From contig NZ_AP025506.1 of the NCBI RefSeq assembly GCF_024347595.1, positions 868,001 through 932,000 of the forward strand: a stretch of DNA of 64,000 bases, given 5' to 3'. The position numbers and the translations under genes are program-made. Under the pieces are notes generated by a model. It was given only the letters and a program-made list of their open reading frames with translations. It was not told where the DNA came from and searched no databases. Numbering within the stretch: position 1 is the first letter of the stretch; every line of letters starts with the position of its first letter. This DNA is from Vibrio pomeroyi (GTDB lineage: Bacteria; Pseudomonadota; Gammaproteobacteria; Enterobacterales; Vibrionaceae). Below, piece after piece: positions 28,531-37,151 of the stretch.

Positions 28531-28968
28531 ATGGATAACGCATTAGAGTTTCTTCTCGATCAAGCCAAAGATCAAGAAAACCAAGCTGTTTTAGCGCTGA
28601 ATAAAGCCAATGCAGAGCTACAAGGTTACTACGAACAGGTTGCGCAGATTGAAAAGTATCGACTGGATTACTGTCAGCAACTCGTTGACCGCGGTAAGGC
28701 TGGATTAACCGCCAGTCAATATGGTCACTTGAATCGCTTCTTAACCCAATTGGATGAAACGCTTTCTAAACAGAGGGAAGCAGAGCATCACTTTAAAAAT
28801 CAGGTTGATAACTGCCAGAACTACTGGATGGAATTGCGTAAAAAACGCAAATCTTATGAGTGGTTGATGGAGAAAAAGCAGAAAGAGAAAGCCAGACTGC
28901 AAGATCAAAGAGAACAAAAGCAGATGGACGAGTTCTCAACGCTATTGTACAGCCGAAAGAAGATGTGA
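28531..28968 (+). CDS. fliJ: FliJ, export apparatus stalk/chaperone-escort protein
   Basis: A 145-residue predicted coiled coil rich in Lys, Glu and Gln. FliJ links the FliI hexamer to FlhA, like the gamma subunit in F-ATPases. Recognised by position after fliI, length, and the helical pattern ALEFLLDQAKDQENQAVLAL through WLMEKKQKEKARLQDQREQK. It is the last gene before the gap that carries the fliK promoter. Confidence 0.93.
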   Translation: MDNALEFLLDQAKDQENQAVLALNKANAELQGYYEQVAQIEKYRLDYCQQLVDRGKAGLTASQYGHLNRFLTQLDETLSKQREAEHHFKNQVDNCQNYWMELRKKRKSYEWLMEKKQKEKARLQDQREQKQMDEFSTLLYSRKKM

Positions 28969-29024
28969 TCCTAAGCCACGAATGACATCGGTGATATTCG
29001 CTAGATTGTAGTATCGAAACTTAT

Positions 29025-29040
29025 AGGCATGTTTCTTGCT
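29025..29040 (+). promoter_or_regulatory. Sigma-54 promoter of the fliK-flhB operon
   Basis: AGGCAT-N5-TTGCT keeps the essential GG and GC at exact 10-base separation, with two mismatches in outer positions of the -24 element. It lies 110 bases before the fliK ATG. It would start the long fliKLMNOPQR-flhB transcript. Confidence 0.65.
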
Positions 29041-29149
29041 CCGTTTTATATAAAATTGCGTTTTTTGCCTGCCAAAGGTATCAAAAGCGCCCGACTTTCT
29101 TTTTGTTGCCGATTTTTGGCAGCAAAGCTAGTAGATAGAGCTTGTATAT

Positions 29150-31300
29150 ATGAATGTTAGTCCTTCCTCAAATTCAGCGACCAACAAAACGTCATCGTTG
29201 TTGGACACCGGTTCTGCCGCTTCAAAGGTAGAAGAAACCGGCGATTCAAAAGGTTTTTTTGAATCGTTTAAAGAAGCGCTCGGCTTTGAAGAAAGTGACA
29301 GCAAGGCTGCAGTAAAAGACGCAGAAAGTGCTTCAAAATCTGAAGGCAAACAACCTTCGGTTGAAGGTGATGCGTCTTCTGAAAAGGCTAACAGTGGGTC
29401 GGCGGGGAAAACGCAAGGCGATGTAGCTGAATCAAAGAGCACAGATGCGACTAGCGAGGCTCAAGCCAAACAAGCTGGTACAGCGGTAGATGCTGAAAAG
29501 GCGTCTGTTGAAGATGCGAAGACCAATAAGTCAGGTGTTGAACAAACGGCTGAATTAGATTCGCAGTCGAAAGACAAAGCCTCATCGAACATGGCGGGTG
29601 ACGACACCTCTGCTGAGAAAACTCAATCTCAAGGTGAACAACTTCAAGCTGCTTCTGCTGGTCAACATTCAAAAGATCAAACTGCAGAGTTAAAAGCCAA
29701 AGATGCTTCTCAAGCCAACGCAGCGATGAGCGAAGGCAATAAATTGCTTGGTCAGTTGGACGAGGCAAACAAAACGCTTAATAAGACACCGAACGGCAAA
29801 GGCTTGCCTCAGCAAGCTCAGATAGACCAAGTTCAAAGTAATATCACGGGTGCTCCTATTGCAGGTGCCTCCGTTGCGGGTCTGGCGACACAACAAAATA
29901 ATACGGCAAACACAGAAAGCGCTCTTGAAGTGGACTCTGAAATTGCGGTGCTTACTGGCGGTAAAGGTGTTTCTCAGCTGACTGATGATGAAGTCCGACA
30001 GCTAATGGACAAAGGCGTGACCCCTGAGCAGATCGAAGCAAGCATGAGCCGAGAGCTGAACCAGAAAAATGCGGCTAGCGCAGTTGTTACCGATCAAAGC
30101 CAAACACTCTCACCAGCTGAACTCGAGCTAGCGAAACAGGTTGATGCTCATACTAAAGCGCTGAACCAATTGAATGCTCAGATTGAATCAGAGCAGTCTG
30201 TTGTGGACGGTTTGCTACAAAAGCAACAAAGCGGCGCTAAGTTAACGGTTGATGAGCAAGCTGCCTTAGCTAAAGCTACCTCTAATATAGAAGTGTTGAA
30301 TCAACAACTAGCCAATGTTCAACAGCAAGCTACTGCTTTACTAAGCCAAGCCCCGAATGCGAGTGGCACCTCAGCTAACCCAACCGCGATTGATTGGGAT
30401 AATGCAGATTCGAATGAAGCTAAGGCCTTAGCGGCAGTAGCATCGACAGCAGCTGTCGCGACCGCTGCTCAGCAAGCGACATCACAGGCCTCGTCTCAAG
30501 CTGCCGCCAATGCTGTTTCAGACAAGGCAGCAATGTTGCACGCTAATAATGCGCACGCGGCCCAACAGGCTGCGGCTCAACAAGCTAACCTTGCTTCACC
30601 TCAACAAGCTGCGTTAGACCCTGCTTTAACTGCGCAAGGGGTGGCGATGAATGCAGCACCAGCCGCGACCAAAGCAGGTTCGACGGACATGTTACTTAAA
30701 GCTGGAGCCGGAGCAGCGGCACTGTCTGGTCTTGGGAAAGCGGGTGCTAAAGAAGACTCTAAAGATTCGACATTTGCTCAACAGATAGCTTCTGCTGCGG
30801 GTGTTCAAGGCGCTGCAACTGCGGGTTCTGCGCCAACCCGAGCTGAGATTCAAGCGGCTCAACAAGCACCTTTACAGCTGACTAAAGAACTCGCGAATGA
30901 GCAGGTCGCGGAAAAAGTACAAATGATGATGTCTAAGAACCTTAAGAACTTAGACATCCGCCTCGACCCACCAGAGTTGGGGCAAATGAAGATTCGCATG
31001 ACCATGAACAATGATGTGGCAAGCGTTCATTTCACAGTGAACAGCCAACAAGCGAGGGATGTGATAGAACAAACCTTACCTCGTTTAAGAGAAATGCTTG
31101 CTCAACAAGGTATGCAGCTCGCTGATTCGTCTGTTCAGCAACAGAATTCAGGTCAAGGGCAAGATAGATACAACAATGGTGAGCAACAATCCGGCTCTAA
31201 CCGCACAAATGATGCTCAAGGTGATGAAAACCTTGATAGCGGCAGCAATCTTGAATTGAATGTCGCATCAAAGCGTGATGGAATTAGTTATTATGCCTAA
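29150..31300 (+). CDS. fliK: FliK, hook-length control protein
   Basis: FliK acts as molecular ruler for the hook and switches export specificity through FlhB. At 716 residues it is much longer than the enteric protein (about 405). Most of it is low-complexity Ala/Gln/Ser/Lys sequence; only the C-terminal Flg_hook domain is conserved (near residues 590-660: LDIRLDPPELGQMKIRMTMN and VNSQQARDVIEQTLPRLREM). ATG 29150 is used; the ribosome site (TAGAG) is weak. No membrane segment. Confidence 0.93.
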   Translation: MNVSPSSNSATNKTSSLLDTGSAASKVEETGDSKGFFESFKEALGFEESDSKAAVKDAESASKSEGKQPSVEGDASSEKANSGSAGKTQGDVAESKSTDATSEAQAKQAGTAVDAEKASVEDAKTNKSGVEQTAELDSQSKDKASSNMAGDDTSAEKTQSQGEQLQAASAGQHSKDQTAELKAKDASQANAAMSEGNKLLGQLDEANKTLNKTPNGKGLPQQAQIDQVQSNITGAPIAGASVAGLATQQNNTANTESALEVDSEIAVLTGGKGVSQLTDDEVRQLMDKGVTPEQIEASMSRELNQKNAASAVVTDQSQTLSPAELELAKQVDAHTKALNQLNAQIESEQSVVDGLLQKQQSGAKLTVDEQAALAKATSNIEVLNQQLANVQQQATALLSQAPNASGTSANPTAIDWDNADSNEAKALAAVASTAAVATAAQQATSQASSQAAANAVSDKAAMLHANNAHAAQQAAAQQANLASPQQAALDPALTAQGVAMNAAPAATKAGSTDMLLKAGAGAAALSGLGKAGAKEDSKDSTFAQQIASAAGVQGAATAGSAPTRAEIQAAQQAPLQLTKELANEQVAEKVQMMMSKNLKNLDIRLDPPELGQMKIRMTMNNDVASVHFTVNSQQARDVIEQTLPRLREMLAQQGMQLADSSVQQQNSGQGQDRYNNGEQQSGSNRTNDAQGDENLDSGSNLELNVASKRDGISYYA

Positions 31301-31353
31301 TATCAGGCCTATAGCAGCTCGTTAGTGGAAGTAACAGGAAGTTAAAGAACAGT

Positions 31354-31842
31354 ATGAACGCAGAACTAGACCCAGCTAAAAAGAAAAGTAAGCTCCTAAT
31401 CATCATAATTGCCGTAGTCGTTTTACTGCTTGGCGTTGGTGGTGCACTGTTCTTTTTCCTAGGCTCAGATGATGGTGCTTCTGAATCTCAGTCTCAACCC
31501 GCAACTGCTGTGGTCGCTGCTGAGCCTGTTATGTATGTTAATATTCCTCAGCCTTTCTTGTTCAATGTGACCGGTGATAAAAAAGATCGCCTAGTCCAGA
31601 TAAAAGCACAGCTGATGGTACGCGGCAGTAAGAATGAAGATCTCGCGCGTTACCACTCTCCACTTGTCGAAAGTACACTGCTAGCAACGTTCGCTTCGGC
31701 AACAGTTGACCAACTGCGTTCCCCAACAGGGCGAGTTGAACTGCGTGATAAGGCGACTGAAGATATTAAAGCCAGTCTGTCTCAAGCTGTTGGCCAGCCT
31801 GTGATTGAAAAAGTGCTATTCACTGACTTCGTAATTCAATAG
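31354..31842 (+). CDS. fliL: FliL, flagellar basal body-associated protein
   Basis: FliL surrounds and supports the stator units. The 162-residue protein has a short cytoplasmic N-terminus (KKKSK), one membrane span (about 14-37, LLIIIIAVVVLLLGVGGALF), a low-complexity linker and a periplasmic domain ending VIEKVLFTDFVIQ, the family signature. AGGAAG lies upstream of the ATG. It is seven bases ahead of fliM. Confidence 0.95.
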   Translation: MNAELDPAKKKSKLLIIIIAVVVLLLGVGGALFFFLGSDDGASESQSQPATAVVAAEPVMYVNIPQPFLFNVTGDKKDRLVQIKAQLMVRGSKNEDLARYHSPLVESTLLATFASATVDQLRSPTGRVELRDKATEDIKASLSQAVGQPVIEKVLFTDFVIQ

Positions 31843-31849
31843 GTAATTT

Positions 31850-32893
31850 GTGACCGATTTATTAAGCCAAGACGAAATTGATGCGCTGTTACACGGCGTT
31901 GATGATGTTGAAGAAGTTGAAGATGTCTTAGAAACCGAAAATGACAACGCGGTCAATTTCGACTTCTCATCTCAAGATCGAATCGTCCGTGGTCGAATGC
32001 CGACCCTTGAACTTATTAACGAGCGCTTCGCACGTCATATGCGTATCAGCTTGTTTAATATGTTACGTAAAACGGCTGAAGTGTCGATCAACGGCGTACA
32101 GATGATGAAGTTTGGTGAGTACCAAAACACATTGTATGTACCCACCAGTTTAAACATGGTGCGTTTCCGTCCGTTAAAAGGTACGGCACTGATCACCATG
32201 GAAGCACGTCTTGTTTTCATTCTCGTAGAGAACTTTTTTGGTGGTGATGGTCGCTTCCACGCCAAGATTGAAGGCCGTGAATTTACGCCGACTGAAAGAC
32301 GTATTATCCAGCTGCTGCTGAAAATTGTTTTTGAAGATTACAAAGAAGCTTGGTCTCCAGTGATGGGGGTTGAGTTTGAATACCTGGATTCTGAAGTGAA
32401 CCCAAGTATGGCGAACATTGTGAGCCCAACAGAAGTGATCGTCGTGAGCTCGTTCCACATTGAGGTAGATGGCGGTGGTGGTGACTTCCACGTCGTGATG
32501 CCTTATTCAATGGTAGAACCGATCCGTGAATTGCTGGATGCGGGTGTTCAATCAGACAAAATGGAAACCGACGTTCGTTGGAGCACAGCACTGCGTGATG
32601 AAATCATGGATGTGCCTGTTAACTTCCGCGTCAACCTTCTAGAGCAAGACATCTCGCTGCGCGACTTAATGGAGTTGCGCCCAGGTGATGTGATTCCAAT
32701 GAATATGCCTGAACACGCGACCATGTTTGTTGAAGAATTGCCGACGTACCGTGTGAAAATGGGTCGTTCGGGTGAAAAGCTCGCGGTACAGATTTCTGAA
32801 AAAATTCAACGACCACATGTGGTCAAAACTGATCTCGCCTTTCTAGGTAAAGACTTAATGTCTGAGCTAGAAAATAGCGATGATGACGAATAG
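31850..32893 (+). CDS. fliM: FliM, motor switch protein
   Basis: FliM forms the middle of the C ring and binds phospho-CheY through its N-terminal peptide, here LLSQDEIDALLHG, which is complete. The middle domain has INERFARHMRISLFNMLRKT, and the C-terminal SpoA-like domain includes LLEQDISLRDLMELRPGDVI. 347 residues. The start codon is GTG at 31850; no ATG nearby preserves the CheY-binding peptide. Confidence 0.97.
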   Translation: MTDLLSQDEIDALLHGVDDVEEVEDVLETENDNAVNFDFSSQDRIVRGRMPTLELINERFARHMRISLFNMLRKTAEVSINGVQMMKFGEYQNTLYVPTSLNMVRFRPLKGTALITMEARLVFILVENFFGGDGRFHAKIEGREFTPTERRIIQLLLKIVFEDYKEAWSPVMGVEFEYLDSEVNPSMANIVSPTEVIVVSSFHIEVDGGGGDFHVVMPYSMVEPIRELLDAGVQSDKMETDVRWSTALRDEIMDVPVNFRVNLLEQDISLRDLMELRPGDVIPMNMPEHATMFVEELPTYRVKMGRSGEKLAVQISEKIQRPHVVKTDLAFLGKDLMSELENSDDDE

Positions 32894-32922
32894 CAAAATA
32901 GATAAAAGTATAGGAATTGGTA

Positions 32923-33333
32923 ATGGAACCTAGTGAAGATCAAAAGCTAGCAGACGAATGGGCTGCAGCACTTGGTGAAGACCCTTCAGCGCCGTCAATT
33001 GATGTTGATGATGTGCTCGCGGCACCACTTGATGAGCTAACCGATTCATCGTCTCCGATTTCTGAAGATGAGCGTCGTAAGCTGGATACCATTATGGATA
33101 TCCCAGTGACCATTTCGATGGAAGTGGGTCGTTCTCAGATCAGTATTCGTAACCTACTTCAATTGAACCAAGGTTCGGTTGTAGAGCTTGATCGAATCGC
33201 CGGTGAGTCACTGGATGTGATGGTAAACGGTACTTTGATTGCTCACGGTGAAGTGGTTGTGGTAAACGACAAATTTGGTATTCGTTTGACTGACGTTATT
33301 AGCCAAACAGAACGCATTAAGAAGCTGCGTTAA
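32923..33333 (+). CDS. fliN: FliN, motor switch protein
   Basis: The third C-ring component, 136 residues with an acidic N-terminal half and the SpoA domain at the C-terminus (IPVTISMEVGRSQISIRNLL, SVVELDRIAGESLDVMVNGT, GEVVVVNDKFGIRLTDVISQ). ATG 32923 follows TAGGAA at 32911-32916; an in-frame TTG at 32917 overlaps that site and was not used. TAATG couples it to fliO. Confidence 0.96.
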   Translation: MEPSEDQKLADEWAAALGEDPSAPSIDVDDVLAAPLDELTDSSSPISEDERRKLDTIMDIPVTISMEVGRSQISIRNLLQLNQGSVVELDRIAGESLDVMVNGTLIAHGEVVVVNDKFGIRLTDVISQTERIKKLR

Positions 33334-33752
33334 TGAGTCTTTTGTCTCAAAGACTAGCGCGCCTGTTAAAAGTAGGCTTGGGAATAGGGTTATTAACTAC
33401 TCCTTCCATTGCCTTTGCTGCAACGCCGCCTTCTCTTGATTTAGCGACCACTTTTGGGTCGCTAATTTTCGTTATAGCCTTCATCTTATTTATTGCTTGG
33501 CTACTGAAACGAATGCAAGTGCCAGCGATGTCCAATCAGCAAGGTTTAGCAATTGTTAGGCAAATCCCTGTGGGCACAAAAGAGCGTATTGCTATCGTGC
33601 AAGCGGGTGATGAGCAGTTCTTGGTGGGCATTACCACACAATCCATTCAGCTGATCTCTAAGCTTGATAAACCTCTTACTCAGGAGATGCTGGAAAAAAG
33701 TACATTCTCAAGTCAGCTTTCCCAGCTCATGAAAAAAGATGCAAACAAATAA
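33333..33752 (+). CDS. fliO: FliO, export gate assembly protein
   Basis: FliO helps assemble the FliP ring of the export gate. The 139 residues have an N-terminal hydrophobic signal-like segment, then a membrane span (about 37-55, [20 protein letters not shown]) and a small cytoplasmic domain ([20 protein letters not shown]). The ATG shares one base with the fliN stop. Confidence 0.92.
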   Translation: MSLLSQRLARLLKVGLGIGLLTTPSIAFAATPPSLDLATTFGSLIFVIAFILFIAWLLKRMQVPAMSNQQGLAIVRQIPVGTKERIAIVQAGDEQFLVGITTQSIQLISKLDKPLTQEMLEKSTFSSQLSQLMKKDANK

Positions 33753-34668
33753 CGGACTTTTGAACTCATCTTACTCTTGCCAAGCCGGATCTTTCCGCGC
33801 GGTGAAAGTGCTACTGGTTCAGCTTACTCTTCTCTGTACCCTTTTATTCAGTGTGTCGGTATTCGCACAGGCTGAAGACGGCACTGTAATCCCTGCCAAC
33901 ACCGCGGGATCAGAGTCGGTCACCATCAGCACGATGGAACAAGACCAAGCTAAATCGACCACCATGACCACTGGCAGTTTGACGGGTAATGGGGGTGGTA
34001 TTCCTGCTTTCACCATGACAACCAATGCCAATGGTGGTGAAGATTACTCGATAAACCTGCAAATTCTAGCGTTAATGACCATGCTTGGCTTCTTGCCTGC
34101 AATGGTGATATTGATGACTTCGTTCACCCGCATCGTGGTGGTGATGTCTATCTTGCGTCAGGCGATGGGTTTGCAACAAACGCCTTCCAACCAAGTGATC
34201 ATTGGTATCGCGATATTCTTGACCTTTTTCATCATGTCACCTGTGATCAATCAGGTTAACGAGCAGGCGGTTCAACCCTATTTGAATGAACAAATATCGG
34301 CGCGACAGGCATTTGATGTTGCCCAAGGCCCGATCAAATCATTCATGCTGAAACAGACTCGAATTAAAGATCTAGAGACCTTTGTTGAGATCTCTGGGGC
34401 GGAAGTGACCAACCCAGAAGATGTCTCAATGGCGGTTCTGATCCCTGCGTTTATCACATCGGAATTGAAAACGGCTTTCCAGATAGGCTTTATGCTGTTC
34501 TTGCCGTTTCTGATCATCGACTTGGTGGTGGCGTCGGTATTGATGGCGATGGGTATGATGATGTTGTCACCGATGATTGTATCCTTGCCGTTTAAGTTGA
34601 TGCTGTTCGTTCTCGTTGATGGTTGGAACTTGATACTCTCCACACTCGCCGGCAGTTTTGCCTTGTAG
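33739..34668 (+). CDS. fliP: FliP, export gate protein
   Basis: FliP is the main channel-forming subunit of the flagellar export gate. The 309-residue frame overlaps fliO by 14 bases. It includes a signal peptide-like stretch around residues 22-44, the conserved [20 protein letters not shown] segment, [20 protein letters not shown], and C-terminal membrane spans ([20 protein letters not shown]). The start is uncertain: a GTG at 33802 directly before the signal peptide would give 288 residues, but it has no clear ribosome site. Confidence 0.94.
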   Translation: MQTNNGLLNSSYSCQAGSFRAVKVLLVQLTLLCTLLFSVSVFAQAEDGTVIPANTAGSESVTISTMEQDQAKSTTMTTGSLTGNGGGIPAFTMTTNANGGEDYSINLQILALMTMLGFLPAMVILMTSFTRIVVVMSILRQAMGLQQTPSNQVIIGIAIFLTFFIMSPVINQVNEQAVQPYLNEQISARQAFDVAQGPIKSFMLKQTRIKDLETFVEISGAEVTNPEDVSMAVLIPAFITSELKTAFQIGFMLFLPFLIIDLVVASVLMAMGMMMLSPMIVSLPFKLMLFVLVDGWNLILSTLAGSFAL

Positions 34669-34680
34669 CTGGGGGAAATC

Positions 34681-34950
34681 ATGAATCCTGAAATATTCGT
34701 AGAGTTGTTCCGAGACGCGCTTTGGATGGTATTAATTATGGTTTGCGCCATTATTATTCCTAGCCTGCTGATCGGTTTGGTCGTGGCTATCTTCCAAGCG
34801 GCGACCTCGATCAACGAACAAACATTGAGTTTCCTGCCGCGTTTGATCGTGACCTTATTGGCCTTGATGCTGTTTGCACACTGGATGACTCAGATGATGA
34901 TGGAGTTCTTTTTTGAACTCATCGAACGCTTGCCTCAAGTTCTGTATTAA
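34681..34950 (+). CDS. fliQ: FliQ, export gate protein
   Basis: An 89-residue protein with two membrane helices (about 13-40 and 50-73), the standard form of FliQ. It wraps the outside of the FliP5-FliR core. GGGGGAAATC precedes the ATG. It lies between fliP and fliR with gaps of 12 and 6 bases. Confidence 0.95.
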   Translation: MNPEIFVELFRDALWMVLIMVCAIIIPSLLIGLVVAIFQAATSINEQTLSFLPRLIVTLLALMLFAHWMTQMMMEFFFELIERLPQVLY

Positions 34951-34956
34951 ATCGAT

Positions 34957-35739
34957 ATGGAATACCCAACGAGCCTTGTACTAGAGTGGTTAGCCAATTA
35001 TTTTTGGCCCTACACTCGCATCTCAGCCATGCTGATGGTGATGACGGTCACCGGCGCACGCTTTGTGTCGCCGCGTATTCGTCTGTATTTAGGTTTGGCG
35101 ATTACCTTCGCGGTGATGCCCGCGATCCCTGCGGTTCCCAAAGAGATTGAACTGTTGTCTTTTCAAGGTTTCCTTACTGTCTTTGAGCAAATCGTGATCG
35201 GCGTGGCGATGGGCTTTGTCACTCAGTTCATGATTCAAACCTTCGTTATGCTCGGCCAGATACTCGGTATGCAATCGAGCTTGGGCTTCGCCTCTATGGT
35301 TGACCCGGCAAACGGTCAGAACACGCCAGTACTCGGCCAGCTATTCATGTTGCTTGCGACCATGTTTTTCTTGGCGACCGACGGTCACTTGAAGATGTTG
35401 CAGCTAGTGGTATTCAGTTTTAAAACTTTGCCTATCGGCAGTGGTTCTCTGACCTCAGTCGATTTTAGAGAACTCGCATTGTGGCTCGGTATCATGTTCA
35501 AAACGGCATTGGCGATGTCTTTATCTGGCATTATTGCACTGCTGACGATTAACCTTTCTTTTGGTGTAATGACGCGTGCTGCACCTCAGTTAAACATTTT
35601 TTCTTTGGGTTTTGCATTTGCGCTACTCGTGGGTCTGTTACTTTGTTGGTATATCCTTGGCGGCTTGTATAGTCACTATGAGCTATTCTGGATGCAAGGC
35701 GAGCAACAGATATGTCGTCTAATCCGGTTAGATTGCTAG
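34957..35739 (+). CDS. fliR: FliR, export gate protein
   Basis: FliR completes the FliPQR channel. 260 residues with several membrane helices; family sequences include YTRISAMLMVMTVTGARFVS, MGFVTQFMIQTFVMLGQILG and MQSSLGFASMVDPANGQNTP. It starts at ATG 34957 and is followed by flhB after nine bases. Confidence 0.96.
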   Translation: MEYPTSLVLEWLANYFWPYTRISAMLMVMTVTGARFVSPRIRLYLGLAITFAVMPAIPAVPKEIELLSFQGFLTVFEQIVIGVAMGFVTQFMIQTFVMLGQILGMQSSLGFASMVDPANGQNTPVLGQLFMLLATMFFLATDGHLKMLQLVVFSFKTLPIGSGSLTSVDFRELALWLGIMFKTALAMSLSGIIALLTINLSFGVMTRAAPQLNIFSLGFAFALLVGLLLCWYILGGLYSHYELFWMQGEQQICRLIRLDC

Positions 35740-35748
35740 GAGACTGAA

Positions 35749-36879
35749 ATGGCAGAGTCAGACGGTCAAGAACGCACAGAAGACGCCACGCCCAGACGCT
35801 TGCAACAGGCCAAAGAGAAAGGGCAGGTTGCAAGGTCAAAAGAGCTAGCGTCAGCGTCGGTATTAATTGTCGGTGCGATTGCATTAATGTGGTTTGGCGA
35901 ATCCATGGCGAAGGCTTTGTTCGAGGCTATGCAGCGCCTGTTCTCTTTAAGTCGCGACGAAATCTTTGACACCAATAAGCTTCTTGAAATCGCTGGTGGC
36001 GCACTGGTGAACCTGCTGTTTCCGCTGTTCTTAATTCTGATCACCTTGTTTGTTGCGGCTGTTATTGGCGCTGCAGGTGTCGGCGGGATTAACTTTTCGA
36101 TGCAAGCTGCAATGCCTAAAGCGTCGAAGCTCAACCCTCTCAGCGGTATTAAGCGGATGTTTGGCCTACAAAGCTGGGTTGAACTGCTCAAATCTATTTT
36201 GAAAGTAGCGCTCGTGTCGGGCATGGCGATTTATCTGATTCAAGCCTCTCAGCATGACTTGATGCAGCTAAGCATGGATGTCTATCCGCAGAACATTTTC
36301 CATGCCTTGGATATCTTGCTTAATTTCATTCTGTTGATCAGTTGCTCTTTGTTGATAGTGGTGGCTATTGATATCCCATTCCAGATCTGGCAACACGCGG
36401 ATCAGCTGAAGATGACAAAACAAGAAGTGAAAGACGAATTCAAAGACACTGAAGGTAAGCCTGAGGTTAAAGGTCGAATTCGTATGTTGCAAAGGGAAGC
36501 GGCTCAGCGTCGAATGATGGCTGATGTACCTCAAGCGGACGTTATTGTCACCAACCCAGAGCACTTCTCGGTGGCTTTGCGCTACAAGCAGAACCAAGAT
36601 AAAGCGCCAATCGTGGTCGCGAAAGGTGTGGATCACATGGCGATGAAGATTCGTGAAATTGCCCGTGAAAATGACATCTATATTGTTCCAGCACCGCCAT
36701 TGGCGAGGGCGCTTTATCACACAACAGAGCTCGAACAACAAATTCCTGACGGTCTGTTTACAGCAGTTGCTCAAGTACTCGCCTATGTTTTTCAACTGAA
36801 ACAGTATCGAAAGCGTGGGGGAGAAAGGCCAAAACTGCAAGATTCTAATATGCCGATCCCACCTGATTTACGTCATTAG
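35749..36879 (+). CDS. flhB: FlhB, export switch protein
   Basis: FlhB sets export specificity and is processed at a conserved Asn-Pro bond. The 376 residues begin with the family start DGQERTEDATPRRLQQAKEK, carry four membrane helices up to about residue 215, and a cytoplasmic domain with the cleavage motif VTNPEHFSVALRYK. The Asn-Pro pair is at residues 269-270 as in E. coli, but the usual NPTH reads NPEH. GGAGA lies before the ATG. It ends the fliK-flhB run; flhA has its own promoter. Confidence 0.96.
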   Translation: MAESDGQERTEDATPRRLQQAKEKGQVARSKELASASVLIVGAIALMWFGESMAKALFEAMQRLFSLSRDEIFDTNKLLEIAGGALVNLLFPLFLILITLFVAAVIGAAGVGGINFSMQAAMPKASKLNPLSGIKRMFGLQSWVELLKSILKVALVSGMAIYLIQASQHDLMQLSMDVYPQNIFHALDILLNFILLISCSLLIVVAIDIPFQIWQHADQLKMTKQEVKDEFKDTEGKPEVKGRIRMLQREAAQRRMMADVPQADVIVTNPEHFSVALRYKQNQDKAPIVVAKGVDHMAMKIREIARENDIYIVPAPPLARALYHTTELEQQIPDGLFTAVAQVLAYVFQLKQYRKRGGERPKLQDSNMPIPPDLRH

Positions 36880-36975
36880 ATCAATTGCTTGAGCTCAGCG
36901 TGATGAACCCTGATAATAGAGGCTTAGCTATTGCTCTTTTCAAAGAGGTGATGGCGATAATTTGACGTAAGATGT

Positions 36976-36991
36976 TGGTACAGTGTTTGCT
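36976..36991 (+). promoter_or_regulatory. Sigma-54 promoter of flhA
   Basis: TGGTAC-N5-TTGCT keeps GG and GC with exact spacing; one base differs in the -24 element. It lies 161 bases before the flhA ATG. In vibrios flhAFG-fliA is an FlrA-dependent class II operon. Confidence 0.8.
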
Positions 36992-37151
36992 ATATCAATT
37001 CCGAACATAATAACTGGTTCATTATTACTCCTGTGTATTATCAACCTGTGCATTATAAACCTGTTTTTTATTAAACATAGCAACATAGCTTAGATCTGAG
37101 CGTCAATACGCTTGGTGAGATAGCTACAACATAGCGAACCTGTCTAGATTT

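Noticed and set aside
29041..29149. Possible sigma-28 promoter before fliK (a GCCGAT near 29108)
   Set aside because: No TAAA-type -35 element lies 11 bases upstream; the sigma-54 box at 29025 is a better candidate.
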